From a virus: a DNA stretch of 44,140 nucleotides. Numbering within the stretch: the stretch's first letter is position 1; each line of letters opens with the position of its first letter. Where the stretch lies: IMG/VR virus record IMGVR_UViG_3300031566_000102, positions 1-44,140 of that record; one strand, given 5' to 3'. The notes beneath the pieces were generated by a model. That model searched no databases. It was given only the letters and a program-made list of their open reading frames with translations, and was not told where the DNA came from. Of the stretch, positions 31,832 to 40,426 are shown piece after piece. Position numbers and translations under genes: made by a program.

Positions 31832-32761
31832 CTAATATGTTGTTGTTGTTATTTTAGCAATACCTGAGTTTGCTTGTCTTGTAGCTCCTATCTTGATTGA
31901 ACCCTTCATCAAAAGAGTATCATGTTTAGTTTCTTTAGCTTCAATCATTTCAAATTTGAAATCTTTTTGAATACCAAGAACTAAAGCACCTGAAGCCGAA
32001 CCATTGCTTTTTGCGTTCATCAAGTAGTTACTTCTAACTCCTGAAGAAACAGGCATCATAGCAGCACTATGTTGCGGTGATGAAGCGTAGGTTAAAATAT
32101 TGATACCTTTTAAACGTGTTAAATCTCCGTTTGAATCTTTAACGACACCAAATCCTTTTGCATAATCAGCAGAAGAGACTTCTGTTTCGCTTTCTAATAT
32201 AATTCTTTCTTGTTCAGAAGTTAAGAATAGGAGACCACTATCAGAATCAATACCGAATCCTAGAGCCATTAACTGTCTCTTAGCACTCATTAATTGGTCA
32301 AATGTGAATCCACTAGTAGCATTAACTGTAATACCGCCATCTGTTGCAAAAGTAATAGCAGAGCCAGCGTTATCTGTTGCATTAGCTTCAATAGCAGCAA
32401 TAAGAGTTCTATCAATTTGTCTCATTGCTCCAGCAGCGATTTCATCAGCTAGTTTCATCAAATATTGTTCTTTTGCTGATTGTTCGCTATTGATGTTTAA
32501 ATCAACTGGTCTGTCACATAAGTATCTATCTGTTGATAGTTTACGTCTGTTATATTCTACTTGTTGGTCATAACGTACAGATGCATAGACTTGGTTATTT
32601 TTCTCAAAATCAACGCCACCCATATCATCAAGGTATTTATATTCTCCTGAAATTGGGACAATGTCAACGTAAGGTTTTAGTTTAGCAATTCTTTGTTGTA
32701 ATTTTGTGTTTATCTCATTGTGAAATTCAATGAGCAAACCATTAGATATAATGTTTTCCAT
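31832..32761 (-). CDS. Major capsid protein, 309 aa
   Basis: The length, the position after the scaffold gene and the features fit an HK97-fold coat protein. It has a helical N-terminus (IEFHNEINTKLQQRIAKLKPYVDIVP), a beta region (VYASVRYDQQVEYNRRKLS), a spine-helix-like segment (EQYLMKLADEIAAGAMRQIDRTLI), and GLLFLTSEQERIIL with a long A-domain. It has its own promoter at 32895-32923 and an elaborate structured leader, consistent with high expression. Confidence 0.82.
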   Translation of the reverse strand: MENIISNGLLIEFHNEINTKLQQRIAKLKPYVDIVPISGEYKYLDDMGGVDFEKNNQVYASVRYDQQVEYNRRKLSTDRYLCDRPVDLNINSEQSAKEQYLMKLADEIAAGAMRQIDRTLIAAIEANATDNAGSAITFATDGGITVNATSGFTFDQLMSAKRQLMALGFGIDSDSGLLFLTSEQERIILESETEVSSADYAKGFGVVKDSNGDLTRLKGINILTYASSPQHSAAMMPVSSGVRSNYLMNAKSNGSASGALVLGIQKDFKFEMIEAKETKHDTLLMKGSIKIGATRQANSGIAKITTTTY

Positions 32762-32762
32762 G

Positions 32763-32883
32763 AATAGTCCTATATATTATTTTTAATAAACTGTAAACAA
32801 TCCAATGCTTTCGCTTCCCTGACGAACAGGACGAATTACTTAGGTTTATCAAAAAATAGGACTATTAAGTAGCTTACCCACTT
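32763..32883 (-). ncRNA. Structured 5' leader RNA of the major capsid gene
   Basis: On the minus strand a 5' hairpin (32883-32867, 6 bp) is followed by nested stems. P1 is AATAGTCCTAT (32866-32856) with ATAGGACTATT (32773-32763), 11 bp perfect. P2 is TTGATAAAC (32852-32844) with GTTTATTAA (32791-32783), 9 bp with one G-U. P3 is AATTC (32837-32833) with GGATT (32803-32799). P3 encloses hairpins CCTG/CAGG (32830-32818) and GC-GAAA-GC (32814-32807). P1 ends one base before the capsid ATG, leaving no free RBS, so folding should control translation. No ORF fits here. Confidence 0.65.
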
Positions 32884-32894
32884 TTGATATTTCA

Positions 32895-32923
32895 ATTATT
32901 ACTCTTTTTGAATTAAATGTCAA
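32895..32923 (-). promoter_or_regulatory. Promoter of the capsid/tail operon
   Basis: On the minus strand TTGACA (32918-32923), 17 bp, then AATAAT (32895-32900). The predicted start near 32888 lies just before the first leader hairpin. It sits right after the scaffold stop, giving the capsid gene an extra transcript. Confidence 0.6.
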
Positions 32924-32926
32924 ACA

Positions 32927-33760
32927 TTAATCAAATATACTACATACAGGTTTATTCATTTTTCCTGCAAGTAATATCTTTTCACTAGATAATTTCTGAT
33001 ATTCACTACTGAATGCATCCATTTTTGACATTTTCTCTCTAATCTCCATATATCTAGCCTTAGTTTCATCAAAACTAGGAGCACTTGTACCTGTATTAGA
33101 CATGGTGTCACTCTTTATATAGTCTTTATAAATACCATCAAGCATGATTGACATTGCCAATATTCCTTGGTTATCTAACTTTGAAAGAGTCGGCTTTAGA
33201 TCCTCTGGTAAATACTTTAATGCTATATTTTTAGCGTTTTCTAAAGCAACGTCCTTGCTTTCACCAAAATGTTTATCAATCAGAGTTTCAAACTCAGAGT
33301 CTTGTTGCTTCATTTTATTGTAAGCTTCAACTTCTCTTTGCTCAATAATATCAAAAAGCCCCTTAAATTGTTCAGGACGTAGTCCAATCTTATGAGCCAT
33401 CTCACGAGCATTATTGATTAAGCCTTCATCTCTTTCGTAGCCTTCGGGTAATTCCTTTTCAGGAACACTATAACCATCTACTGTTTCAGGTCTACCAATT
33501 TTATTATAAAATTTATCCCATTGTTCAGGAGAAGCTTTTTCGTCTGGTAAGAATGCTATAGCTTTACTATTTGCCTTTTCTTGTTCTTTATAAGTCTTTA
33601 ACAAAGAAGACATATCTTTATAATCTGCAAAAGATTTATCTTCTCTATAAGCCTCTGGGAGTGTACTAGAAAAACTTTCTGTTGGTTTGGTAGCTTGAAC
33701 CTCTATATTGTTCTCTACACCCTCCGCTGGGGCTTCTACTTGACTTTCTTGAATATCCAT
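32927..33760 (-). CDS. Capsid scaffolding protein, 277 aa
   Basis: The acidic, helical, charged sequence (MDIQESQVEAPAEGVENN onward) has FLPDEKASPEQWDKFYNKIGRPETVDGYSV and a long central coiled coil. These motifs (A-S-P-E-x-W-x-x-F-Y-x-x-x-G-x-P) are typical of podovirus scaffolding proteins. It would guide procapsid assembly and then leave. It lies between the 98-aa gene and the capsid gene. The capsid promoter begins four bases beyond its stop. Confidence 0.8.
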   Translation of the reverse strand: MDIQESQVEAPAEGVENNIEVQATKPTESFSSTLPEAYREDKSFADYKDMSSLLKTYKEQEKANSKAIAFLPDEKASPEQWDKFYNKIGRPETVDGYSVPEKELPEGYERDEGLINNAREMAHKIGLRPEQFKGLFDIIEQREVEAYNKMKQQDSEFETLIDKHFGESKDVALENAKNIALKYLPEDLKPTLSKLDNQGILAMSIMLDGIYKDYIKSDTMSNTGTSAPSFDETKARYMEIREKMSKMDAFSSEYQKLSSEKILLAGKMNKPVCSIFD

Positions 33761-33768
33761 ATTTTACC

Positions 33769-34065
33769 TTATTTTGTTACAAAAAGATTGTCTATTAGTT
33801 TCTTTTTACATTCATTGTCTAGTTGATAGAATATATCCATAAACGCTTTCTTCTTACCTTGTTGATAAAATAGAACATTTTCATTCTGAATATTAACATC
33901 TTGTGCAAAGAATCCGCTATTTAAAGCAAACCATTTAAGAATATATTGCCCATCATCCGATTTGAATACTCTGTCAATAACAATTTTAAAGTCTTTTAAT
34001 GCTTGTTCTTGCTCTAGTTTTTTAGCTTTTGCCAATTCTTCGTCTTTTAATACTTTACTCTCCAT
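33769..34065 (-). CDS. Hypothetical head-module protein, 98 aa
   Basis: The N-terminal third is a charged helix (MESKVLKDEELAKAKKLEQE). The remainder contains YILKWFALNSGFFAQDVNIQNENVLFYQQGKKKAF. Small proteins with a WFxxxSGxF...F..G.R/K pattern are frequent between portal and scaffold in tailed phages, but their role is not known. Its start overlaps the end of the upstream gene by 11 bases. Confidence 0.55.
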   Translation of the reverse strand: MESKVLKDEELAKAKKLEQEQALKDFKIVIDRVFKSDDGQYILKWFALNSGFFAQDVNIQNENVLFYQQGKKKAFMDIFYQLDNECKKKLIDNLFVTK

Positions 34066-34666
34066 AATTATACCTCACTAAATATTGTTCTTTGTCTACT
34101 TCTTCTATTTCTAGTAAATTAAACTTTAATTGATAAATCTTATAATTAAGTTTCTCACACTCTTCTGCAAATTTATTTTTAAATGTGTTCTTATTTGATA
34201 AATCAGTGTGACTAATAACAAATTCAAATGTATCATAAGTATTTACTCTTGTTTTATGAATTTGATATGCTTTGTTATAGTTAGAAATAAGAATATTTAT
34301 ATAGTTCTTCATTCCTTCAAGTGTCTTTAATTCGTCCAAAACTTGCTTTGTTACTCTTAATGGTTTACGTGATTCAATTGATTTTAAGACTAATGAATGT
34401 CTTTTGTCTTTTCTCTTGTCCATATTAGGTTCTTTCGAGAACTCTATCATTTCAGGTGTAATATAATCAATAGAAAGGTTTTGTCGGAACAATTCATCTA
34501 TAATGAATTTATAAGCACGCTTCATCTCTCCTTGTCCTAAATCATTTAATATAATGATTAATTTCGCTTTTTTAAGGTCATATTCCTCATTAATTTTTCT
34601 GTTTTCATTTTTTATATTTTCGTTAAAATATTCAATGAAGTTTTTTAAAAATTGCTTTTCGTCCAT
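34055..34666 (-). CDS. Helical hypothetical protein in head module, 203 aa
   Basis: Highly charged, Lys/Asn/Glu-rich and predicted helical throughout, with several coiled-coil stretches and no membrane segment. RBS AAGGAGTAATT is good. It sits two bases after the 81-aa gene in the portal-scaffold interval. No family is recognised; a packaging or assembly accessory role is guessed from position. Confidence 0.5.
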   Translation of the reverse strand: MDEKQFLKNFIEYFNENIKNENRKINEEYDLKKAKLIIILNDLGQGEMKRAYKFIIDELFRQNLSIDYITPEMIEFSKEPNMDKRKDKRHSLVLKSIESRKPLRVTKQVLDELKTLEGMKNYINILISNYNKAYQIHKTRVNTYDTFEFVISHTDLSNKNTFKNKFAEECEKLNYKIYQLKFNLLEIEEVDKEQYLVRYNYGE

Positions 34667-34668
34667 AA

Positions 34669-34914
34669 TTACTCCTTATTATTATTATTATTTAAACTTT
34701 GCTTCCAAGCATCTATGAGAGGATTACATGCATCTTCAACAAAAGCTTTGTTATCTTTTCCAGAGAAAAAATTATAGTGATAACCAGAAATACAAATATC
34801 AATCTTACCTTCCTGTCCTTCTCCTCCAACTGATAAATGTATGGCTTGTATATTATCTAAATTAATATACAAATAATCATCCCCATAGTTAAAAATATAA
34901 AACTTATCTTCCAT
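34669..34914 (-). CDS. Small hypothetical protein, 81 aa
   Basis: The N-terminal two-thirds are beta-rich (FYIFNYGDDYLYINLDNIQAIHL, then KIDICISGYHYNFFSG). A short helix and an Asn-rich tail follow. It lies eight bases after the portal gene in the head module. No family is recognised. Confidence 0.5.
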   Translation of the reverse strand: MEDKFYIFNYGDDYLYINLDNIQAIHLSVGGEGQEGKIDICISGYHYNFFSGKDNKAFVEDACNPLIDAWKQSLNNNNNKE

Positions 34915-34922
34915 AATTTTCC

Positions 34923-36596
34923 TTATTTATTAATATTTTTGTCAATTTCGGATAACTGTTTCTCAGCTTCAAGTTTTGCCTGAGCTTCTTGAATTGCTCG
35001 TTTTTTATCTCTTATATTCTGAACTTCTTTCGGTGTTCTGAATATATTAGAGTTAATCACTATATCTTTCATATCTCTTAACGCTTCATCGTCATTAAGA
35101 TTGTCAAATACAGAAGGGTCTTGTGTAACCTCTGCTATATAAGCCGCATTTTGATAAATATTAAGTGTAGATTGAGCATCTGCAAGTAATTTTTCTTTAG
35201 CCTGCGGAGTATGGTAGACAACTTCAAAAACAGGCTCGTCTTTACCCATTAAGTCAATTATCTTTTGTGGTATTCTATCAATAGTGGTTTCATCTTCTGA
35301 CTCAAATTCTAATAATTCAGCTTCTTTTGGAGTATAACCGAATTTCCTATTTTCAAAATATATATTAAATACTGTTTCAAGCATAGGATTGTATATTTCC
35401 GAAATACGAGACCAGAATTTAGAACCTAGTGCTTGTTGCCTTATAGCCGCTCTTTGAATTGATTCCGTAGCTGTCATTTCTCTTTCACTGTTAAAGTCTA
35501 GTAAAACATCAATATCAAACTTCTTTGTGATATTATTCTTTAACATGTCTCTAAACTCTAGTAAAACTTGAGGATTACCGTTAAATTCTTCTATTAAGTT
35601 AAAGAATGGTCTTTGCCCTGGATTAATAGATTCAAAACTTGTATGGGCTCCAGGTGATTTATCAATTACTCCACTATTAGTTGTAGTATTTATAGACCCA
35701 GTAGGGGGGTCGGAGTATAGATTGAATATTTTTATCAAATCTTTAGTGACTGTTTGTATATTGTTATTGTCTGCAAGGGTTAAGAAGCCAGCACCACGAC
35801 CATACTTTTCATCAGACTTTTTATTCTCTCTACAAATAAAGAAAGGTTTGTATAAAAATCCACTTTCCTTTACTAAATGGTTTGTAGCATATTCAACGTG
35901 CATACTTTCCCAAGGCATAGATAAAACCCCAGCGTTTGCTTTCTTTTTCTTTCTTGGTCGTATTGAGTGAAGAAAAATTATCTTTTTCTTTAGCTCATCA
36001 CCGCCCTTTCTAGCACAAGCCTGAACATCATTACTTAAATTAGTTAAGCCATACTTTTCAATAGCCTGTTCAATTGTTAATTCATATTTCCTAATAAGAA
36101 CATTTGCATCACCAAATTCATCTTCATCAATATATATTTCTTTTAAGTCCAAAGAAGCAAATCTAACACGTCCTCCATTTTCAGATAGTATTAAGCATCC
36201 AGTACCAAAAGAACCTAAATAAAGCTCTACTTCAAATAGAGAAGTATTTAGTTTAGACTTAGGATTTGCTAAATCATATTGCACCATTTTTGTAGCTCTA
36301 TTAAAAAACTCAATAGAGTCTTTGTCGTTCTTAATATCTTTGTGAACTGGTGTGTAAACAAACTTTCCACTAGCCCATACCATGCCTAGAAACGATGAGG
36401 CTCTAGTTAACAATGAGTCGTAGGCTGTTGTGTCAAATAGTTTGTTCCAGATAAACTCACCTTTTGTCAAAGTAGTTTCTGTAAAATCAGCTTGCGTTTG
36501 CCAAACTAATTCAGCCACTTGTTGAAATGAAATATCCCAATTACTTCTTTCTTTCTTCAAATAATTATAATATTGCACTATCTCTTTAGCTTCCAT
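34923..36596 (-). CDS. Portal (head-to-tail connecting) protein, 557 aa
   Basis: The protein has podovirus portal length and sequence: KEIVQYYNYLKKERSNWDISFQQVAELV, TAYDSLLTRASSFLGMVW, YGRGAGFLTLADNNNIQTVTKDLI, then REMTATESIQRAAIRQQALGSKF, all typical of the T7 gp8 / Head-tail_con family. The C-terminal helix is rich in Ala, Gln and Lys. Twelve copies would form the DNA channel at the capsid vertex and dock the terminase encoded upstream. Confidence 0.88.
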   Translation of the reverse strand: MEAKEIVQYYNYLKKERSNWDISFQQVAELVWQTQADFTETTLTKGEFIWNKLFDTTAYDSLLTRASSFLGMVWASGKFVYTPVHKDIKNDKDSIEFFNRATKMVQYDLANPKSKLNTSLFEVELYLGSFGTGCLILSENGGRVRFASLDLKEIYIDEDEFGDANVLIRKYELTIEQAIEKYGLTNLSNDVQACARKGGDELKKKIIFLHSIRPRKKKKANAGVLSMPWESMHVEYATNHLVKESGFLYKPFFICRENKKSDEKYGRGAGFLTLADNNNIQTVTKDLIKIFNLYSDPPTGSINTTTNSGVIDKSPGAHTSFESINPGQRPFFNLIEEFNGNPQVLLEFRDMLKNNITKKFDIDVLLDFNSEREMTATESIQRAAIRQQALGSKFWSRISEIYNPMLETVFNIYFENRKFGYTPKEAELLEFESEDETTIDRIPQKIIDLMGKDEPVFEVVYHTPQAKEKLLADAQSTLNIYQNAAYIAEVTQDPSVFDNLNDDEALRDMKDIVINSNIFRTPKEVQNIRDKKRAIQEAQAKLEAEKQLSEIDKNINK

Positions 36597-36598
36597 AT

Positions 36599-36844
36599 TT
36601 AGACCCCTAAAAGTTGACTTCTTCCTGTTGCTTGATTTTGTTGAGTGTTAGCGGAAGGATTAAGCAATAATAGTCTTTGTCTTCTTCTTTCATCCGCTGC
36701 GGTTGCAGCACTTTTTGCTGAAGCTGCTGAATTAGCTACGGCTTGGTCTGCCTTAGCTTCTGCTTTTTTCTTTGGTTTATAATACCCATACCTTGCAATT
36801 GGTGTTAAATCTTCTAACCATTCCGATGGTTTTAATGATGACAT
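36599..36844 (-). CDS. Small Ala/Lys-rich protein between terL and portal, 81 aa
   Basis: The protein starts MSSLKPSEWLEDLTPIARYGYYKPKKKA, continues as an Ala-rich helix (ADQAVANSAASAKSAATAA) and ends with Arg/Leu and Gln-rich parts. Good RBS (AGGAGATTAATATG), the same as for the 302-aa virion gene. It is squeezed between terminase and portal genes with 1-2 base gaps. Role unknown. Confidence 0.55.
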   Translation of the reverse strand: MSSLKPSEWLEDLTPIARYGYYKPKKKAEAKADQAVANSAASAKSAATAADERRRQRLLLLNPSANTQQNQATGRSQLLGV

Positions 36845-36845
36845 A

Positions 36846-39164
36846 TTAATCTCCTAAAACTTTGTTACTACTATTGTTTATAACTTTAATATTGTCGCCT
36901 TGAACATCAAGTGTATTAAATAAATATGAATAAGTCAAGGCAATAGCATCACCCTTATCAGGTGAACCTACTCCTTCCTTCTTCATATCATCTTTACTTT
37001 TTAGCAATATCTGATTGCTTAGTCTGTAGTCGTAAGTTTGTACTTGTAGTTGAAGAACTAACTCTTCATCGTTATCAATTTGCAATCCATTCTCCATTGC
37101 TTCTTTTATTCTAAACCACATTTCAGCTCTTTTGTTAGCATAAAGTAGTTTATTCTCTGCTGCTGCCCCACTATATACAGGTCTACAAGGATACTTATAA
37201 TATTTCAGGAAGTCGATTGGAGAAGAACCAACACCTATTGCATCAATGAATATGTACTTAGTTTTAAACTTATCTGCTACTTTTATTATTTCTTGTGCCA
37301 GTTGATGACCATCTTGGCTTTTAAACTTTAACACTGCCATTATCCTGTCACCTTGTCTAACCGCTATAATTGAGCTATCTCTACCCTCTCTTGCAACATC
37401 AACACCAATAATAGCACAGAACCTCATATAGTTTTGTGATTCAAAGCTTAATGATTTATTGATTAATTCACTTGGTATTACTGTTCTCGTGCTTGAGTTT
37501 TGGAATGCTTCATAAATTGTTGCTGGATATTCTTGCCTAAATTGTCTTAATCCATCAGAAAAGAAGCTTATCTTGTTTCTACGCCAAGCCATTTGTTCGT
37601 CATCAAGGTCGTATGTTTTTTTGTATTCTTCCTCATCTTCATCTAATTTAAAGTTTTCTGATAATTTTAGTCTATATTCGTCTTGCCAGAACCAAGGGAC
37701 AAATATTAGCTCATATTCATTTTTTCCAGCGATTGCATCCATACAGTACTTATGAAACATGTTACCAAGACCATTAGCGGTACTTTCAAGAATTATTTCT
37801 GTCTCGTCCATATCAGGCACAGTCTGCATTAGCCCTGTTTGCAACTCTTCGGTATTTTTCATAAAAGCTACTTCTGACATGTGCAGATATTGAACTGTAT
37901 CAGACCGTCCAACGTTGCCACTTCCAGCAGTTCCGACTCCATAACCACTGTTTAAAATATCAAAGGATAATTCTTTCGCATTTGAAACACCAGTGCTGGG
38001 CTTTATAGCAAGAGGACAGTTATCATGAAAATTCTTCACCTTGCCATAGATAACGGAAGTTGCGTCATCTCTATGTGTAACGATAAAACTTTTAATCCCT
38101 TTTCTATGTATGATTTTCCAATAGTAACGACCTGCTACATAAGTTGAGTTATGAGAAACAAGCCCATTACAAATAAAAGTCTTCTCGCTTGTTTGTAAAT
38201 CTATGACTTTTCGTTCTCCAAGAGGTTTTATAGAAGTCACTTTTGCCCATGCTTGAAAGCCTTCACAAGTCTTAGGCAGTTTTTTACCATTAAATAACTC
38301 TCTTGTGATAAATCTTGATGGACGTGTTAGAATCAAAAGCTTTATAACATCACTAATTCTATCTACTCTTAAAGTGTGTATCTCTTTGTTACCTAGTTTA
38401 GAACTAGTGCCAGCCTTTCTTTTATCAATGCAAGTATAATAATGAATATTATTGTCTTTTAAATATTTGTGCATTCTGTCTAATACATCGCCTTTGCGTT
38501 GGCTAACTCCAATTCTGACTTCAGGATTAGCTCCAAAACTTCCTTCACCGTCTAGCATACCACTAAACCAACCATCCTCAAACGTCTTTTCTCTTTCTTC
38601 TGGCTTGTTGCATAATACACGGATATAATCACCAACCTTTGTATTATTAACTTCTCTCCATTCCGCTCTGTCTCCTCCCCTCTGTTTGCACAAATGCCTA
38701 TGTTCACCAGTTACTACAAGTTTCACTCCTGTGTCTGTTATAACTTCGTAGGTTTGTTTAGTAAGATATGCCTTAGCTTCTATGACTGCTGTTCTAATCT
38801 TTCTTGTTGCTTTTCTTCCTGCCTTGTTTAGCTCTCCAGTATTTTCATCAACTGCAATAATTTTTTCTCCAATCTCTAAATCTTTGATTTGTTTCCATTG
38901 GTAGTTTGCAGTTAATACTTTCGTTTCTGGCGAATAACAACATCCTTGTTGACGCCCCTTCAAAATTATAGCTCTTACTCTTCCTCTCTCTCTCCTCTGC
39001 TTCTCTATTCTCATATGGATATATCTTTGAGCTTGATTCATCTCAAACTTAAGAAGCTGTCCGTCCTTAGTTCCGCCCTTAGTTCTGATTAATAGAGCAT
39101 TTTTTGCAAAGTATCTAAAATCATCTTTTAATCGCTGTCTTTTCTTTTTTTCTTCTTGTTTCAT
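36846..39164 (-). CDS. terL: Large terminase subunit interrupted by an intein, 772 aa (508 after splicing)
   Basis: Walker A GRQQGC-ST is split by the intein: residues 70-75 precede it and 340-341 follow. The ATPase continues with YLHMSE (426-431) as Walker B and LESTANG (459-465) as coupling motif. The nuclease domain has GVDVAREGRD (588-596), FIDAIG (639-644) and SPDKGDAIALTY (734-745) supplying acidic residues. It packages DNA into the prohead and cuts it. The ATP site cannot form until the intein is removed, so splicing is essential for activity. RBS GAAGGTAG precedes the ATG. Confidence 0.92.
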   Translation of the reverse strand: MKQEEKKKRQRLKDDFRYFAKNALLIRTKGGTKDGQLLKFEMNQAQRYIHMRIEKQRRERGRVRAIILKGRQQGCCYSPETKVLTANYQWKQIKDLEIGEKIIAVDENTGELNKAGRKATRKIRTAVIEAKAYLTKQTYEVITDTGVKLVVTGEHRHLCKQRGGDRAEWREVNNTKVGDYIRVLCNKPEEREKTFEDGWFSGMLDGEGSFGANPEVRIGVSQRKGDVLDRMHKYLKDNNIHYYTCIDKRKAGTSSKLGNKEIHTLRVDRISDVIKLLILTRPSRFITRELFNGKKLPKTCEGFQAWAKVTSIKPLGERKVIDLQTSEKTFICNGLVSHNSTYVAGRYYWKIIHRKGIKSFIVTHRDDATSVIYGKVKNFHDNCPLAIKPSTGVSNAKELSFDILNSGYGVGTAGSGNVGRSDTVQYLHMSEVAFMKNTEELQTGLMQTVPDMDETEIILESTANGLGNMFHKYCMDAIAGKNEYELIFVPWFWQDEYRLKLSENFKLDEDEEEYKKTYDLDDEQMAWRRNKISFFSDGLRQFRQEYPATIYEAFQNSSTRTVIPSELINKSLSFESQNYMRFCAIIGVDVAREGRDSSIIAVRQGDRIMAVLKFKSQDGHQLAQEIIKVADKFKTKYIFIDAIGVGSSPIDFLKYYKYPCRPVYSGAAAENKLLYANKRAEMWFRIKEAMENGLQIDNDEELVLQLQVQTYDYRLSNQILLKSKDDMKKEGVGSPDKGDAIALTYSYLFNTLDVQGDNIKVINNSSNKVLGD
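38148..38939 (-). mobile_element. Intein with LAGLIDADG homing endonuclease domain in TerL
   Basis: The 264-residue intein spans TerL residues 76-339. It starts with Cys (CYSPETKVLTA) and has block B-like VVTGEHRHLC. It ends with FICNGLVSHN followed by Ser, giving the His-Asn end and a Ser nucleophile as +1. A single LAGLIDADG-type motif (WFSGMLDGEGSF, 199-210) and following helices indicate a homing endonuclease, likely acting as a dimer or decayed. It interrupts the Walker A loop between Cys75 and Ser340, a highly conserved target. Confidence 0.9.
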
Positions 39165-39280
39165 TAAAAACTACCTTCTAGGATGAACGAGGATTAACGG
39201 ATTAACATGTTTTAATATGATAGTATACTTAATTAATTTGTAAATAGAAAAGGTTTAAAATGAATTTTTATTATTAAGTA

Positions 39281-39369
39281 TTGATTAGATTGATTAGATT
39301 GATTAGATTGATTGATTAGATTGATTGATTAGATTGATTAGATTGATTAGATTGATTAGATTGATTAGA
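39281..39369. repeat. 9-bp minisatellite between terS and terL
   Basis: Nine perfect copies of TTGATTAGA, with two 4-base TTGA insertions after the third and fourth copies, make 89 bp. The rest of the 216-bp gap (39165-39380) is AT-rich with no gene; the terL RBS lies at its left. Position between the terminase genes raises a packaging-site role, but slippage alone could create it. Confidence 0.9.
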
Positions 39370-39380
39370 TTTTTATTATG

Positions 39381-39728
39381 TTATATATAGTCATTATAGT
39401 ATTTATCTATGTAGTTAAATAGTCCTTCAGCAAATTCTTTAGACTTAATATGATCATATTCGTATTTAGGAACAAGAACTCCATTTATTGTAAATAATGT
39501 ATTTTCTTTTACTAAACCAGAAAAATTAAACTCTTGTTTCGTTATAGTAAAGTTTGGAACACTGTATGTTGTACTATATAAAGGAAACATTGCAGTCGTT
39601 TTTTGTTTTATAGAATGAAGATTAGTTTTGATGATATGTAAGTATTTCTCATATTTCTTTTCTTCTCTTTCTCGCTCTATTCTTTCTAATGTTTCTACTC
39701 TATGAAGTAATTCTTTATATTTGCTCAT
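39381..39728 (-). CDS. Hypothetical protein between terminase genes, 115 aa
   Basis: An N-terminal coiled coil (KELLHRVETLERIEREREEKKYEKYL) is followed by a beta-rich middle and a helical C-terminus (EFAEGLFNYIDKYYNDYI). There is no obvious RBS. It is flanked by the 9-bp minisatellite downstream and a 208-bp non-coding gap upstream. No family is recognised. Confidence 0.5.
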   Translation of the reverse strand: MSKYKELLHRVETLERIEREREEKKYEKYLHIIKTNLHSIKQKTTAMFPLYSTTYSVPNFTITKQEFNFSGLVKENTLFTINGVLVPKYEYDHIKSKEFAEGLFNYIDKYYNDYI

Positions 39729-39936
39729 AATTTATCTTAAATACCTATTATTAATATATACTACTTAGCCTTAAATCGAATAAATCACCATTTTTGTCAA
39801 CTCAATAAAACCAAGGGTAAAATGCTATTGTACCACGGGCGGAATAAAATGAAAACACTTTTTTATTTCCAACGTGGTTATTTCTCATAAAATACAACCT
39901 ATTTACTAGTTCCTACCTTTCCACTTAGTTCCATAT
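39729..39936. other. Non-coding gap between terS and the 115-aa gene
   Basis: No credible gene is seen on either strand. The inverted half-sites CCACG (39834-39838) and CGTGG (about 39882) are far apart and weak. A TTGACA on the minus strand near 39796 has no good -10 at proper distance. It may hold packaging or processing signals, but nothing specific is visible. Confidence 0.4.
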
Positions 39937-40425
39937 CTAATCCAGTTCGTCAAGCCAATCTTCTGGCATATTTACGTTTAAAGCCTTCTTTTCTACGTAT
40001 AAACTCCAAAGTTTGGCTTTTTGTTCTTCTTGTTCTTTTATATTCTTGCGAAGCATATTTTCTAAGTATATTTTATCTTTAAACGAAAGTTCAGTATCGT
40101 TTGCTATTTCTTTTAATCTTATTTTAAGTTCTCTTACATTCTCGTCAAATACTTTAAACGAATCTTGTCTCGTGTATACTATCTCTTTTATTGTTTGTTC
40201 TTCTAGAGTTTTCTTTAAATAAGCTATCCTTGTCAGTATCTTATCATTTTTCATAAGATTACTTGCATGACAATCTATAGTCTCTCTACTACTGTTTTTA
40301 GCTTGTTTAGGGTATGTTAGGCAATATGACTCGTGTTGTGTTCTGTTTTCTAGTGCATAATAATTTGAAAATACTTCCCAAGTGTTAGGTTTTAATGGTG
40401 TACTTCCTTCTTTAGGCTCAGTCAT
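39937..40425 (-). CDS. terS: Small terminase subunit, 162 aa
   Basis: Residues ~14-75 follow the Terminase_2 pattern: WEVFSNYYALENRTQHESYCLTYP, then ETIDCHASNLMKNDKILTRIAYL. This is the N-terminal HTH that binds the packaging site. A long coiled coil for oligomerisation fills ~80-140. It ends with an acidic tail (MPEDWLDELD) that may contact TerL. It is the first or second gene after the late promoter. Confidence 0.8.
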   Translation of the reverse strand: MTEPKEGSTPLKPNTWEVFSNYYALENRTQHESYCLTYPKQAKNSSRETIDCHASNLMKNDKILTRIAYLKKTLEEQTIKEIVYTRQDSFKVFDENVRELKIRLKEIANDTELSFKDKIYLENMLRKNIKEQEEQKAKLWSLYVEKKALNVNMPEDWLDELD

Positions 40426-40426
40426 T

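Noticed and set aside
14391-37755. Numerous plus-strand open frames of 60-194 codons opposite the virion genes
   Set aside because: They are antisense shadows lacking RBS and protein-like composition, fully covered by convincing minus-strand genes.
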